In this document: in pieces, positions 12,517-23,070 of the stretch | Position numbering within the stretch: position 1 is the stretch's first letter | Layout of the letters: every line of letters begins with the position of its first letter | Assembly: GCA_032690845.1 (NCBI GenBank) | Contig: CM064430.1 | Coordinates: forward strand, 4,016,949-4,080,948 | Length of the DNA stretch: 64,000 nt | Reading direction: 5' to 3' | From: Eleusine coracana subsp. coracana | Lineage: Eukaryota; Streptophyta; Magnoliopsida; Poales; Poaceae | Program-made: the position numbers and the translations under genes | Notes under the pieces: model-generated | The model's database searches: none | Told to the model about the DNA's origin: nothing | Seen by the model: the letters and a program-made list of their open reading frames with translations, nothing else

Positions 12517-13354
12517 CTATGGCTCGGATGCTGATGATGGAGAAGCACTAGAGAAATTATCATCAAGATGTCGTAGGAGGAAGTACAAGGCACATGTGCC
12601 AAGGAGTATGGCGAGGCACAACAACTTCTCATCTGAACTTCGCCGTTTAGTATGTTGGCTAAGAGTACTCTCCCATCTGAACCTCTTAATTATTCTAAAG
12701 GATAAAACAATGCTACACAGTGCCCATAAAACGGTAAATGCAACAAGAATGTCTTTAATGTGGATAAGTGGGAACCAATCGCACATCTGAGCTGACACCA
12801 ACCCACAGACCACAGATATCATCCATGCCATTAGATTCAGCTCCCAAGCATTATTGTCATTCTGCAAGATTAAGATCTCTGTTAACGATGCAGTGCAAAT
12901 GTGAGAAGTACTTAGCACAATAGGGAAGTACTCTCTCTTTATACAATGTTTTTTTTGCTCCATTTCACAACCAATCGAGTAAAAGTGTTCCTAACTGATT
13001 CACAAAAAAAAGTGTTCCTAACTGAACCTTGACGATCATGCAGTAAAAGGGAGGCTTCATTACCATGTGATCCTTGTGCTCCGAGTGCACAGGCAAAGGC
13101 CGAGTGATGAACAAGGCCTGCCACTTGCTCCTCAGCGCAGCCTCTTCGACGTCCAGATCGCGCTGGAGGCCGCTCAGCTCAACGATCTCCTGCTGCCACC
13201 TGTCTCGACTCTCCTCACGCCGCTGCTCCAACTGCTTCCTCTTCTGATCCAGCTCCTCGAATTTTACCTGGAAACGGTCGTCGTGTTCCTTCAGATCCGC
13301 CAGTGCGTCCCGCATCTCCTGCTCGTACTTCCCAGTGCCGCCGCCGCCATCCAT
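12517..13354 (-). CDS. Coiled-coil / multi-pass membrane protein, gene 2 (two exons)
   Basis: Exon 1 is 13354..13064 (MDGGGGTGKYEQEM start, 97 codons) with donor CACATG|GTAATG. Exon 2 is 12861..12517 with acceptor ATCTTGCAG. The junction is phase 0 and the product 211 aa. Residues about 10-85 form a coiled coil (LADLKEHDDRFQVKFEELDQKRKQLEQ). The second exon carries hydrophobic segments (LMAWMISVVCGLVSAQMC, ILVAFTVLWALCSIVLSF, LLCLAILLGTCALYFLL) and a Ser-rich tail. It is the paralogue of gene 1, with a shorter N-terminus and a compact intron of about 200 bp. Upstream in-frame sequence without a stop exists, but the ATG at 13354 is the first good start. I do not recognise the family; the gene looks intact. 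Confidence 0.72.
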
Positions 13355-13987
13355 CGGATCGCCGTCGCCCTCTCGCGGATGCGGGACTGAGGTGTCCGGT
13401 GAGCCGCCGCCGCCCGCGGAGCAGACGCAGATTTCCGTGGCGGCGTTCCTTCTCCTGATTTTCGTGGGGCCCCTGATATAGGCCCACGAATCCGGCCTAG
13501 GCCCAGTTAAGCCGATTGCGTTCTTTTCGGCCCAAGAGCGTCCGTCTCCTCTGCTCGCACCGTCTTCCACATTTGGCTGAATTGGACCTCAAATATATCA
13601 CCAGTTAACTACCAAATTTCCCTCAAAAAAAAAAAGAAAAACCCAGTTGACTACGAAATGCTGCGACGTGGAGGCAGCGCCACTTCCGCGTTCACCTGCT
13701 TCCTTCGGCTCCTGACACAGATTCATCACCAGTAAAACCTCTCTAAAAAAGATTCGTCGTCGCCAGTAAACAAAAAAGAAGACCAGTTCAACTCGTGAAC
13801 CACAACGAATATGCCAGTAATAACAACCAAGTCGACGGATGATCGCGACACATCCCCAAGCCGGGAGTACGGAGGAACCGGCAGGGGAACCACCGATGCG
13901 CCGAGCGCGTATCTCACCAGGCCCGCATCCTTGTCCAGCGACGGTTCCAAAGCAGAGTTGCCACCCTCTCGTCCATATTTTTATCAG

Positions 13988-13988
13988 C

Positions 13989-14037
<49 letters not shown>
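13988..14037 (+). repeat. (GA)n microsatellite upstream of phytocyanin gene 1
   Basis: This is an uninterrupted GA tract of about 50 bp, roughly 200 bp upstream of the TATA box at 14231. GA tracts near plant promoters can bind BBR/BPC GAGA factors. That is family knowledge, not something the sequence proves here. Confidence 0.85.
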
Positions 14038-14039
<2 letters not shown>

Positions 14040-14230
14040 CATTTGGCGCTATGCCGCCGGCCGGCACAGCCACTGCCGCCATCGGCCAGCTGCTGCGGCT
14101 CTCCTCTCTCTTAGCCTCACTCACACTCACAGCTCGGTCTGATTTTTCTACTGCTTCTTCGCGCTCCATCTGGTTCCGTGTTACCCAGTCAAGGTTACAG
14201 CTCTGCGCGCGCTGCCTCGGGACCTCTCCG

Positions 14231-14238
14231 TATAAATA
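14231..14238 (+). promoter_or_regulatory. TATA box of phytocyanin gene 1
   Basis: TATAAATA lies about 120 bp upstream of the ATG at 14358, a normal distance for a plant core promoter with a short leader. Confidence 0.6.
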
Positions 14239-14357
14239 GATCGGTGTGGCACTCCTGCTTCTCACAAGCCACAGCATCAGCTACTACCTGAATTAGCTAG
14301 CAGAAGCGCATACAGTAGGTGACACAAGGCTATAGCTAGCTAGTCAGGGAAGAGGCA

Positions 14358-14947
14358 ATGGCTCCGAGGCAAGTGCTGCTCTTCGTCGCTATGGCGGTCG
14401 TCGCCGTCGCCTGCCTCACGGCGCAGGCCGCCGCCATGGAGTGGAAGGTCGGTGACAATGACGGATGGCATGGCAAGTTCAACGAGACCGGCTGGGCCTT
14501 GGGAAAGGACTTCAGAGTCGGCGACACTCTCCGTACGTCTATCACGAACAGTCCATATTTTTATGTTTGCTCGTCGTTGTGAACTCGTCACGACCTTGTC
14601 TCGTCTTCGCAGGGTTCACGTACACGCTGGGCCAGCACACGGTGATCGAGGTCAACGGCGCCGACTTCAGGACGTGCAACCTGCAGGGAAACCGGCTCGG
14701 GTCGTGGAACTCCGGCGACGACGTGGTCACCCTCGACAAGCCCGGGAGGAGGTGGTTCATCTGCGACAAGCCCAACCACTGCAATCTCGGCATGAAGCTG
14801 GTCGTCACCGTCCTCGAAGCCGGCGCCCCGGCCCCGGCGACGCCGCCGCCGCCGCCGTCCCAGTCGTCCGCGCACGCCGGCTTCTCGGTTGCTGGGGCCG
14901 TGGTCGCTGCAGCCGCTGCTGCGGTCGCGGCTACGCTCGCGCTCTGA
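14358..14947 (+). CDS. Phytocyanin / uclacyanin-like blue copper protein 1
   Basis: Exon 1 is 14358..14532 (175 nt, donor CTCC|GTACGT). Exon 2 is 14613..14947 (acceptor CTTCGCAG). The junction is phase 1 and the product 169 aa. Residues 1-26 are a signal peptide ending QAAA. The plastocyanin-like domain runs about 27-125 with a full type-1 copper set: His67 (GQHTV), Cys109 (WFICD), His114 (NHC) and Met119 (LGM). Cys80 and Cys115 are placed for the family disulfide. A short Pro/Ala linker and an Ala-rich hydrophobic end suggest GPI anchoring, so the protein is probably at the outer plasma membrane or apoplast. Phytocyanins are small electron-transfer proteins with poorly known partners. The intron at the conserved phytocyanin position and equal exon 1 length tie it to the gene at 25110. 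Confidence 0.92.
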
Positions 14948-15518
14948 AGCTGATGAGGCATTGGCTGTGACCGTATGCGTGGACAGACGTGCACGGTCAC
15001 GATCTCAGTATCGTCTCTTTGAGTCTTGACTTTATTTTGTCGTGTGTATTCCTTTGTGATATTTTTTTTATGTTGTTCTCGTTCGGGTCGTATCATGTTT
15101 GAAATTTGAGCAGGTAGCAAGAGTTCACAGCTATGGCTGCCGGCTTAGTCATGTATTATTGCAAAGTTATATGAGTTGTCATCATTCCTTATATATGTGG
15201 CCATGCATGAATAATTTCATACCAATAAATTGTGAGTTCTCACTTTCACTTTTAAGGACTACAAATTTGCTACATATAAGAGGAAAGAAGAAGAAGAAAG
15301 AAGCCATTACAAAAATTTAAACCAAAGTATCATATATATGTTTCTTAAAATTATCCACTGGTGTCATTATAAAAAAAATAAGACTAAAATATACCTCTAT
15401 GCATATTTCTAAAATAACTGTATTGCCATTACAAAAACTAGTAGCTGGACTTGTGCTACACACGTACTAAAAATATTTTAATTCATATATAGTGAGAAAG
15501 TTTTGGACATTAAGAATA
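14948..15518. other. 3' flank of phytocyanin gene 1
   Basis: This is an AT-rich 3' untranslated and intergenic sequence. AATAAA near 15222 (ccaataaattg) is a plausible polyadenylation signal. No further gene is seen. Confidence 0.45.
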
Positions 15519-15723
15519 GAGAGTTAATATTTTTCAGCTGACTGAAAAATAACTTTTCTTTCAATCAACTCATCGTGATCGTTGGATGACGAACGAACGG
15601 TTTTGGTTATTTTATTTCTAGCAACAACAATCCTTAATTTTTCTTTCCATAGCATCAGGCAATGTTTACTTTTGTTGACTGAAACTGAAGTAGATTTCAG
15701 TCACCTGATAAAAAGGGAACATG
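15519..15723. mobile_element. Mutator-type MITE, family 1 (degenerate copy)
   Basis: The ends resemble the two better preserved members at 20977 and 57311: a left end running into TTTCAGCTGACTGAAA and a right end with TTTCAGTCACCTGAT leading to GGGAACATG. The presumed 9-bp target copies (TTAAGAATA and TTAAAGGTA) match at only 6 of 9 positions, so the boundaries are tentative. Confidence 0.5.
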
Positions 15724-15918
15724 TTAAAGGTAATAAAAGATCAATAGTTTTCAAATTTATACTACAAAGATTAAACTTTATGTGATATACGTCTCACCCT
15801 GTGATCCACTACCTACTCTAACCATCTATCCCTTGATCTATTGGGATAACCCATCCTCCCACCATCGAATGAAGCATCAGGTCCACGTTATTCCAAAAGA
15901 GAGAATTTCTTTCTTGAT

Positions 15919-16412
15919 CCTAAAAAAGTCACCTCTTCCTTTCTTAGCCTTTTTTGAAATGAACTTCCTTATATGAACAAGAAGCTAATTTTGGTTCCTT
16001 TCTTAGCATTTCCATTACATTTGGCTACTAACTGCGGTAAGTGATGGGTGAAAAGACTATTTTACCCCTGGTAGAAAATAAAATATTAACATTTTAGTTT
16101 TTATTTATGACAATCTCAGACTTATTTGTTTTACTTTATAGTTGTACAAAATATTTGTATTATATTTTTCAACATGAAAGAAAAATATAACACATATATT
16201 TTGGATAACTATGACATAAAAATAATATCTCTGATATTATAAAAAAACGAACTAAAAAATAATATTTAATTTTCTATTAAGGGTAAAATGGTCATTTCAC
16301 CCCTCACTTAACACCGGACTGAAAGACCAAAAAAGAATCAAAATTAGCTTCTTGTTCATATAATGAAGTTCATTTGAAAAGAGTCCAAGAAAGAAGATGT
16401 GACTTTTTTAAG
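15919..16412. mobile_element. Foldback MITE with terminal inverted repeats of about 130-150 bp
   Basis: The left arm (15919 to about 16072) is the imperfect reverse complement of the right arm (about 16283 to 16412). Shared blocks include TAAAAAAGTCAC, ATATGAACAAGAAGCTAATT and GGGTGAAA...ATTTTACCC. About 210 bp of AT-rich loop separates the arms. There is no coding capacity. A transcript would fold into a long hairpin, typical of elements that give rise to small RNAs. Confidence 0.82.
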
Positions 16413-16797
16413 GCCGTGTAAGGAGTTGTCTCATGCCAAAAGTGTGAGATCCATAGAAATTGAATTTAGTGTGGTATTAAATCCAGCGTCTAATGAGACG
16501 AATGACATCCACGAATACCATAATCGCCGATTGATAAAAAAATTGATCAAGGGTTTTCATGGAATGCTGACATCGCACTCCTACAATGCAAGCTATAATC
16601 AGTTGTTAAATCCATCTGAAAGACCAGGAAAAAAAAATTCTATGCAGGAGTCTTTAAACCAGTTAGTTTACAGCCCTGTTTTCGATTGAAGCCACGTGTT
16701 CTCTTAACCATATCTCAGCGGCTCACATCTTCCCGTGTTACAGCCACCAGCAAGGCACCAAACCCAGCGCGAGCCATCAATCGAGTCCAGTTGTCCA

Positions 16798-17707
16798 TGT
16801 TGGATTTAACTGGCTTTAACCTTTAAATTAAATCAACAAATCCCAAGGCATATTTTGATGCTTGAGTTATGTGTGAGTTAAAGAACCATTGCAGCATAAA
16901 GATTTGCTAATTAGTGTGAAATTATGATCAAAATAAACGAAAGCATGAGGGGCCTATGTGTGATAACATGCATGCATTAAAGCTGAGCACTTCAGCATGA
17001 GAACGCATGCAAAAGTTAACACATTCAAATGCTTGCAGCTGACGTTGTTTATCTTCTAGTTTTTCACCTCCCATAATAGTTAATTGCTTCAGTTACAAAC
17101 CTTTGACTTTTCCTTCTCTCGTGTGTTGCACTCTCCCAAGTCTTTAAATACTTGGGCTACGGGAGTATCAGACATAACACAATAGCTCTCTCTCTCTCTC
17201 TTTCTCTCTCGAGTCTCTCTTTTTAGTAGCTGCAGAAGGTAGGCTTCTTCATCCCGAACCTTATGTGCACAAGCCAAGGGAGGGCAGGCCTCCGGAACCA
17301 CGACTCTGTTGAGATCCTGCATGAGGATAGGGTCGATAGTGTTTTTGGGGAGCAACTGACGCGACTGCCCACTACCTCTACACTGCTTCAATTTTGTTCG
17401 TGCATGGTGCTTCACTCCATCACGTGCACATCTACTTCCTCTTCATCGACTCACTGCGCCCATCGCCATGTCAACCAACAGCGCTCAAGAAGACTCGGTG
17501 ATGCACGCAATTCCTATTGCCTCTCCTGCTCAGTATGTATCTCCTCTCCTTTTATTTTCTATTTATCTTATTAACATAGATTATATGGGATCTATTCATG
17601 TTTCTATGATCATTACTATTTATTATATTCCTCTAGTCATTATCATCTTGTTTTATATGAGTCTTTTCTGGATTAAATTTAGTAGAATATTGCCTAAATT
17701 TCCAACA
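16798..17707 (+). repeat. 5' LTR of copia copy B
   Basis: This 910-bp LTR contains a CT-rich block (17187-17220), the first ATG of gag (17468) and a GTATGT splice-donor candidate at 17533. The internal sequence that follows starts ATCCAAAAAC, as in copy C. Confidence 0.9.
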
Positions 17708-20320
17708 ATCCAAAAACACTATATTTCTAGGCATTTTTCTACTGGTGGTTTTGCTGCTGCTTTAAAACCCAACGTGTTCGATGGTGCGAAGTACAAACGT
17801 TGGAAGGTGAAGATGATCCTTTGGCTCACCACCATGAACGTGATTCACGTGGTACAAGGGAAGCCCGAAGCACTTAGTCCTGATGAGGACAAAGCATTCG
17901 AGGCTGCCGATAACCTCTATCGAGGTGCCGTGATAAGCGTGTTTGGTGAGAACCTTGTGGATACATACATGCACTACTTTACTGGCAAGGAGCTATGGGA
18001 TGTGTTCGAGGCCAAGTATGGAGTCTCTGATGCAGGAAGTGAGTTATATGTCATGGAGCTTTTTCATGACTACAAAATGGCCGATAATCGCTCAGTGGTA
18101 GAGCAAGCCCATGAAATATTGTCTCTCACTAAAGAGCTCAAAAACTTTACATGTGTATTGCCGGACAAATTTGTGGCCGATTGCATTATTGCAAAGCTCC
18201 CTTCCTCATGGAGGAATTTTGCCACTATCGTCAAACACAAGAAGCAAGAGTTCACCACGATGGATTTATTAAGAACTCTTGATGTGGAGGAGAAGGCAAG
18301 AGCTAAAGACACACGTGCAAAAGGACACGAGGCAGGGACTTCGACTTCTAATGCCAATACAATGCAAAAGAAGAACTTTCAAAAGAAGAAGAACTTCCAG
18401 AAGGGCAAGTTTGAAGGCAAGAATCAAGACGTCACATTCTTTGAGATTGGACTGTGTGCTCCTTGGGTACGCTTTCCATAGTGTTGGTTATAGATTTTGA
18501 TAGTAAAATCTGAGGTACCTGATATGTATATTGATACAATCATATAATCCCAAGACGTCACATTCTTTGAGAACATCTTTCCGATGAAAGAAACACGTGG
18601 AACTTTGAGTTATGAATCAATGATAATTCCCGAACCTGCCATACCTATGGTACATGATGAATAAACACTTGTGCAACATCGTGAGGAGGAATACATTGAC
18701 ATGTCTTGAAAGAGCAAGAGACAGAGGGTTGCAAAATCCTTTGCTGATGATTTCATTGTGTACCTCATAGATGATACTTCTAAGACTCTTGAAGAGGCTT
18801 ATGCATCTCAAGATGCTGACTACTGGAAGGAAGTGGTATGTAGCGAGATGGATTCCATAATGTCTAATGGGACTTGGGAAGTTGTAGATCGACCCTATGG
18901 GTGCAAATCTATGGGATGCAAGTGGGTGTTCAAGAAAAAGTTAAGGCCTGATGGTACAGTTGAAAAGTACAAGGCAAGACTTGTGGCCAAGGGTTATACC
19001 CAAAAAGAAGGAGAAGATTTCTTTGACACTTACTCACCTGTTGCCCAATTGACAACAATTCAAGTACTACTATCATTGGCTGCCTCACATGGTCTTATCG
19101 TTCATCAAATAGACGTCAAGACAACCTTTCTCAATGGAGAATTGGAAGAGGAGATCCACATGGAGCAGCTAGATGGATTTGTAGTGAGTGGTCAAGAAGG
19201 GAAAATGTGTAAGTTGTTAAAATTTTTGTATGGCCTCAAACAAGCACCCAAGTAATGGCATGAGAAGTTTGATCAAACTTTGATGACTGCAGGGTTTATT
19301 GTGAATGAAGTTGATAAATGTGTATACTCCCGCTATGGTGGGGGCAAGGGAGTCATTTTGTGCTTGTATGTTGATGACATACTATTTTTTGGGACAAATC
19401 TGAATGTGATCAATGATGTAAAGAAGTTCTTGTCCCAAAACTTTGAGATGAAAGATCTGGGAATAGCTGATGTGATTTTGAACATCAAGCTACTAAAGGA
19501 TGGAAATGGTGGGGTGACGTTGGTTCAGTCCCATTATGTGGAAAAGGTTTTGAGTCGCTTTAGTTTTAGTGATTGTAAACCTGCTCCAACTCCTTATGAT
19601 CCTAGTTTAATGCTTCAAAAGAATCAAAGGATTGCTAAAGATCAATTGAGATATTCTCAGATCATTGGCTCACTCATGTATCTAGCCAGCGCCACTCGAC
19701 CTGACATCTCCTTTGCTGTGAGCAAGCTGAGTCGATTCGTTTCAAATCCTGGAGATGATCATTGGCGTGCTCTTGAAAGAGTGTTGCGCTAATTGAAAGG
19801 TACTGCGAGCTATGGAATTCACTATTCTGGCTATCCAAAGGAACTGGAAGGATATAGTGACTCTAATTGGATATCATACACTGATGAGATCAAAGCCACA
19901 AGTGGATATATATTCACTCTTAGAGGTGGCGCTGTTTTATGGAAGTCTTGCAAGCAGACTATCTTAACGAGGTCAACAATGGAAGCAGAACTCACAGCTC
20001 TGGATACAGCTACTGTAGAAGTAGACTGGCTTCGTGAATTCTTGATGGACTTGCTAGTGGTTGAGAAACCAATACCAGCAATCCTCATGAACTATGACAA
20101 TCATACTGTGATTACAAAAGTTAACAGTTCTAAGGATAATATGAACTCATCAAGACATGTGAAGAGAATGCTAAAATCTGTCAGGAAAATGAAAACCTCT
20201 GGAGTAATAACATTGGATTATATCCAAACAACTGAGAATCTGGCAGATCTTTTCACCAAAGGTCTTTCACTAAATGTGATAGACAATGCATCGAAGGGAA
20301 TGGGTTTGAGACCCACATGA
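17468..20320 (+). pseudogene. Deleted gag-pol of copia copy B
   Basis: Gag is open from an ATG in the LTR through the gag core (KLPSSWRNF, LDVEEKARAKD) to about 18424. It then jumps directly to the integrase C-terminal region (LGYAFHSVGYRF) near 18450. The zinc knuckle, protease and catalytic integrase are absent. The reverse transcriptase that follows has YVDD near 19373 and is interrupted by stops after LYGLKQAPK (19255) and before LKGT (19793). RNase H ends with MGLRPT at 20320. A 22-bp duplication (18425-18446 and 18551-18572) marks the deletion junction. Confidence 0.88.
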
Positions 20321-20870
20321 GTTGTACCACAATGGTAACCCATCCTTTGTGATTGGAGATCCCGTGAATTAGTTTGGCGAAACAAGCTGGTGGGCAACTA
20401 AAAGGAGAGCAACTTCTTAAATCTCATTCTGTAAAAGATGCAACACTCTCCTAATCTGTATGGCAGGTTAATTTTTTATCTTAATGTGATCCAAATGGCT
20501 TGGTGTGCAAAGATGTTGTCCTACAGAACATCTTAAAAGGATCACATCTATATGAGTCTGACTGCTAGTCACAGTTCGTGAAAAAAGGGTACTCTCTAAT
20601 AAACTCATGAAAAGGTCAGGAGATCGACTTATATGCTCCAAACAAACAGGATGCTTAAAACAACCTAGTATCAGTAAAGGACTGAAGTAAAACCTATTTC
20701 ACACAAAATCGACAATTTAAGACATAGTCCATTGTTCAAGTATGGATATATGTAACTTTAGTTCTAGGTGGATGTTCAACCTTAACCGGTCTCCATTGTA
20801 ATACTGGTATATCAAAACTGGAGATTGACTCAGAGAATTTTCAAATATGCTTTTGGAATTTGGTGGGTAT

Positions 20871-22071
20871 TGTTGGATTTAACTGGTTTTAACCTTTAAA
20901 TTAAATCAACAAATCCCAAGGCATATTTTGATGCTTGAGTTATGTGTGAGTTGAAGAGCCATTGTATAAAATATTAGGGAGTGTCTAATTTTCAGTCGAT
21001 TGAAAATAAGGTTCTCTTTCAATCTACGTTTTTGACTCTTAGATCTAGATCTAATAGATACAAAAAGACAAAACTTTTTTATAGTCTATACATAATACTA
21101 ATTAATATAAATAATCCTACAAATAAATAAATAACAAAAGAAACAAAAAAAGAATAAATAACAAAAGAGACAACTCTTTTACCATCGACTAAAACAAAGG
21201 GTTGTTTTCAGTCGATTGAAGAATAGCATTTCCGAAAATATTAAGCAGCGTGAAGATTTACTAATTGGTGTGAAATTATGACCGAAATAAACAAAAGCAT
21301 GAGGGGCCTACGTGTGGTAACATGCATGCATTAAAGCTGAGCACTTCAGCATGAGAACGCATGCAAAAGTTAACATATTCAAATGCTTACTGCTGCCGTT
21401 GTTTATCTTCTGGTTTTTCACCTCTTATAATAGTTTATTGCTTCAGTTATAAACCTTTGGCTTTTCCTTCTCCCGTGTGTTGCACTCTCCCAAGTCTGTA
21501 AATACCTGGGCTACGGGAGTATCAGATATAACACAATAGCTCTCTCTCTTTCTCTCTTGAGTCTCTCTTTTCCGTAGCTGCAAAAGGTAGGCTTCTTCAT
21601 CCCGACGCTTGCTTGCACAAGCCACGAGAGGGTAGACCTCCGGAACCATGACTCTGTTGAGATCCTACACAAGGATAGGGTCGATAGTGTTTTTGGGAGT
21701 GACTGACATGATTGCCCACTACCTCTACACTGCTTCAATTTTGTTCGCGCGTGGTGCTTCACTCTGTCACGTGCACATCTACTTCCTCTTCATCGACTAG
21801 CTGCACCCGTCACCTCGCTGCGCCCGTCGCCATGTCATCCAATAGCGCTCAAGAAGACTTGGTGATGCACATAATTCCTATTATCTCTCGTGCTCAGTAT
21901 ATACCTCCTCTCCTTTTGTTTTCTATTTATCTTATTAACATAGATCATACGTGATCTATTCATGTTTCTACTATCATTACTATTTATTATATTTTTTTAA
22001 TCATTATCATCTTGTTTTATATGAGTCTTTTTTAGATTAAATTGAGTATAATATTACCTAAATTTCCAACA
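20871..22071 (+). repeat. 3' LTR of copia copy B, with nested MITE
   Basis: It matches 16798-17707 except for an extra segment carrying the MITE at 20977-21234. It ends AATTTCCAACA and is followed by GTCCA. Confidence 0.9.
20977..21234. mobile_element. Mutator-type MITE, family 1, nested in LTR
   Basis: The left end begins GGGAGTGTCTAATTTTCAGT and the right end is its imperfect inverse, with roughly 29 bp of terminal repeat. It is flanked by a 9-bp duplication AAAATATTA at 20968-20976 and 21235-21243, the length expected of Mutator-like elements. It is absent from the sister LTR, so it inserted after copy B did. Confidence 0.82.
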
Positions 22072-22539
22072 GTCCAGGAGCCAACATCTCGAGTTCTCGA
22101 CATGGCGGTCCCCGTTCGACACTGCCCCATGCCGACCATCTCTGCTCCGACACATAGACGATGCTTGAGGATGTTGGATGACAGGAAGGGACATAGCGTA
22201 ATCTCTACACAGCCATCAGCAGCAAGGTCGACCTCTCGGATCTCCAGAGATTGCATGGCAGCAGCGACGGTCTCGTCCTCGGCAAAGTTGGATGACAAGT
22301 TGGCAACAGCAGACGAGGCATGATCTCGACGCCGCCGGTTTCGACATTACGGACTGTCTTTTGGTTCAGTTCGTCGATAGTTCTTCACCGCCGCGGACCG
22401 CCGTCGAGAGTCGACTGAATCATAGTTTTGATCTTTTTTCTTACGAGCGACTTGGTGGAAGCCAGCCGAGGAGTCGGTGAACTAGGGGCTCCATCCTCCA
22501 TGGATCGCTTGATAGAAGATAGAACTGCTAGGATCCAAT

Positions 22540-23070
22540 TGGCTAAGACTGCAGGCCAGTCGAGCGACATTGCCGCGCTCTACACGAGCCTCATCTCCAA
22601 CTACTCGGCTGCCATCACGGTTCCTATTGTCCTTACTGCGGCTTTTAAATTGATCGATAATGAATCATCAGTTCATCGTACTGATCCTATAGTTGCCAAC
22701 GATGAGTTGATGATTCCAATTAACATGCGCATGATCAACTCTAGGATCAGTACGAGATGGGCGCGAGGAAATTCGCCATCATCAACGTCGGTCTGGTGGG
22801 TTGCGTGCCGGCGGCGCGGGCGCTTGCTCCCACGGCCTGAACCAGGTCGCCGCCGGCTTCAACGCGGCGCCCTTAAGTCGCGCTCGCGCCTGGCCGGCAA
22901 GCTGCCGGGCCTCCGCTATCCCTCGCTGACATATACAGCTTCATGCTGGTCACCGGCGCCGATGCGCGGGCGTCAGGGTACGCAGACGTCACCGACGCCT
23001 GCTGCGGCGGCGGGCGGCTGAACGCAGAGGCGGAATGCGCGCCCAACGTGGTGTACAGAGGAAGGGCATA
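22540..23070 (+). pseudogene. GDSL esterase/lipase gene fragment
   Basis: In shifting frames the sequence reads ALYTSLISNYSAAI (near 22580), YEMGARKFAIINVGLVGCVP (near 22750), then LPGL...YSFM and ADVTDACCGGGRLNAEAECA up to about 23060. These are typical blocks of plant GDSL lipases. The N-terminal GDSL block and the C-terminal catalytic DxxH block are missing. About 130 bp of unrelated sequence separates SAAIT from YEMGARK. Frameshifts and an in-frame stop occur after AAR. It is a decayed partial copy, lying immediately downstream of copia copy B. Open frames in 22080-22500 are not recognisable. Confidence 0.68.

Larger units (their letters stand above)
16798..22071 (+). mobile_element. Ty1/copia LTR retrotransposon, copy B (internally deleted)
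   Basis: The plus-strand element is bounded by TGTTGGATTTAAC and CCAACA, with a 5-bp target duplication GTCCA at 16793-16797 and 22072-22076. The LTRs are 16798-17707 and 20871-22071; the 3' LTR is longer because a MITE (20977-21234) is nested in it. The polypurine tract TTTGGTGGGTAT abuts the 3' LTR. About 2 kb of internal sequence is missing compared with copies A and C: the gag zinc knuckle, protease and integrase core. Confidence 0.93.

Noticed and set aside
22032..22298. 88-aa minus-strand frame downstream of copia copy B
   Set aside because: It starts inside the LTR and runs into the host flank, with no recognisable domain.
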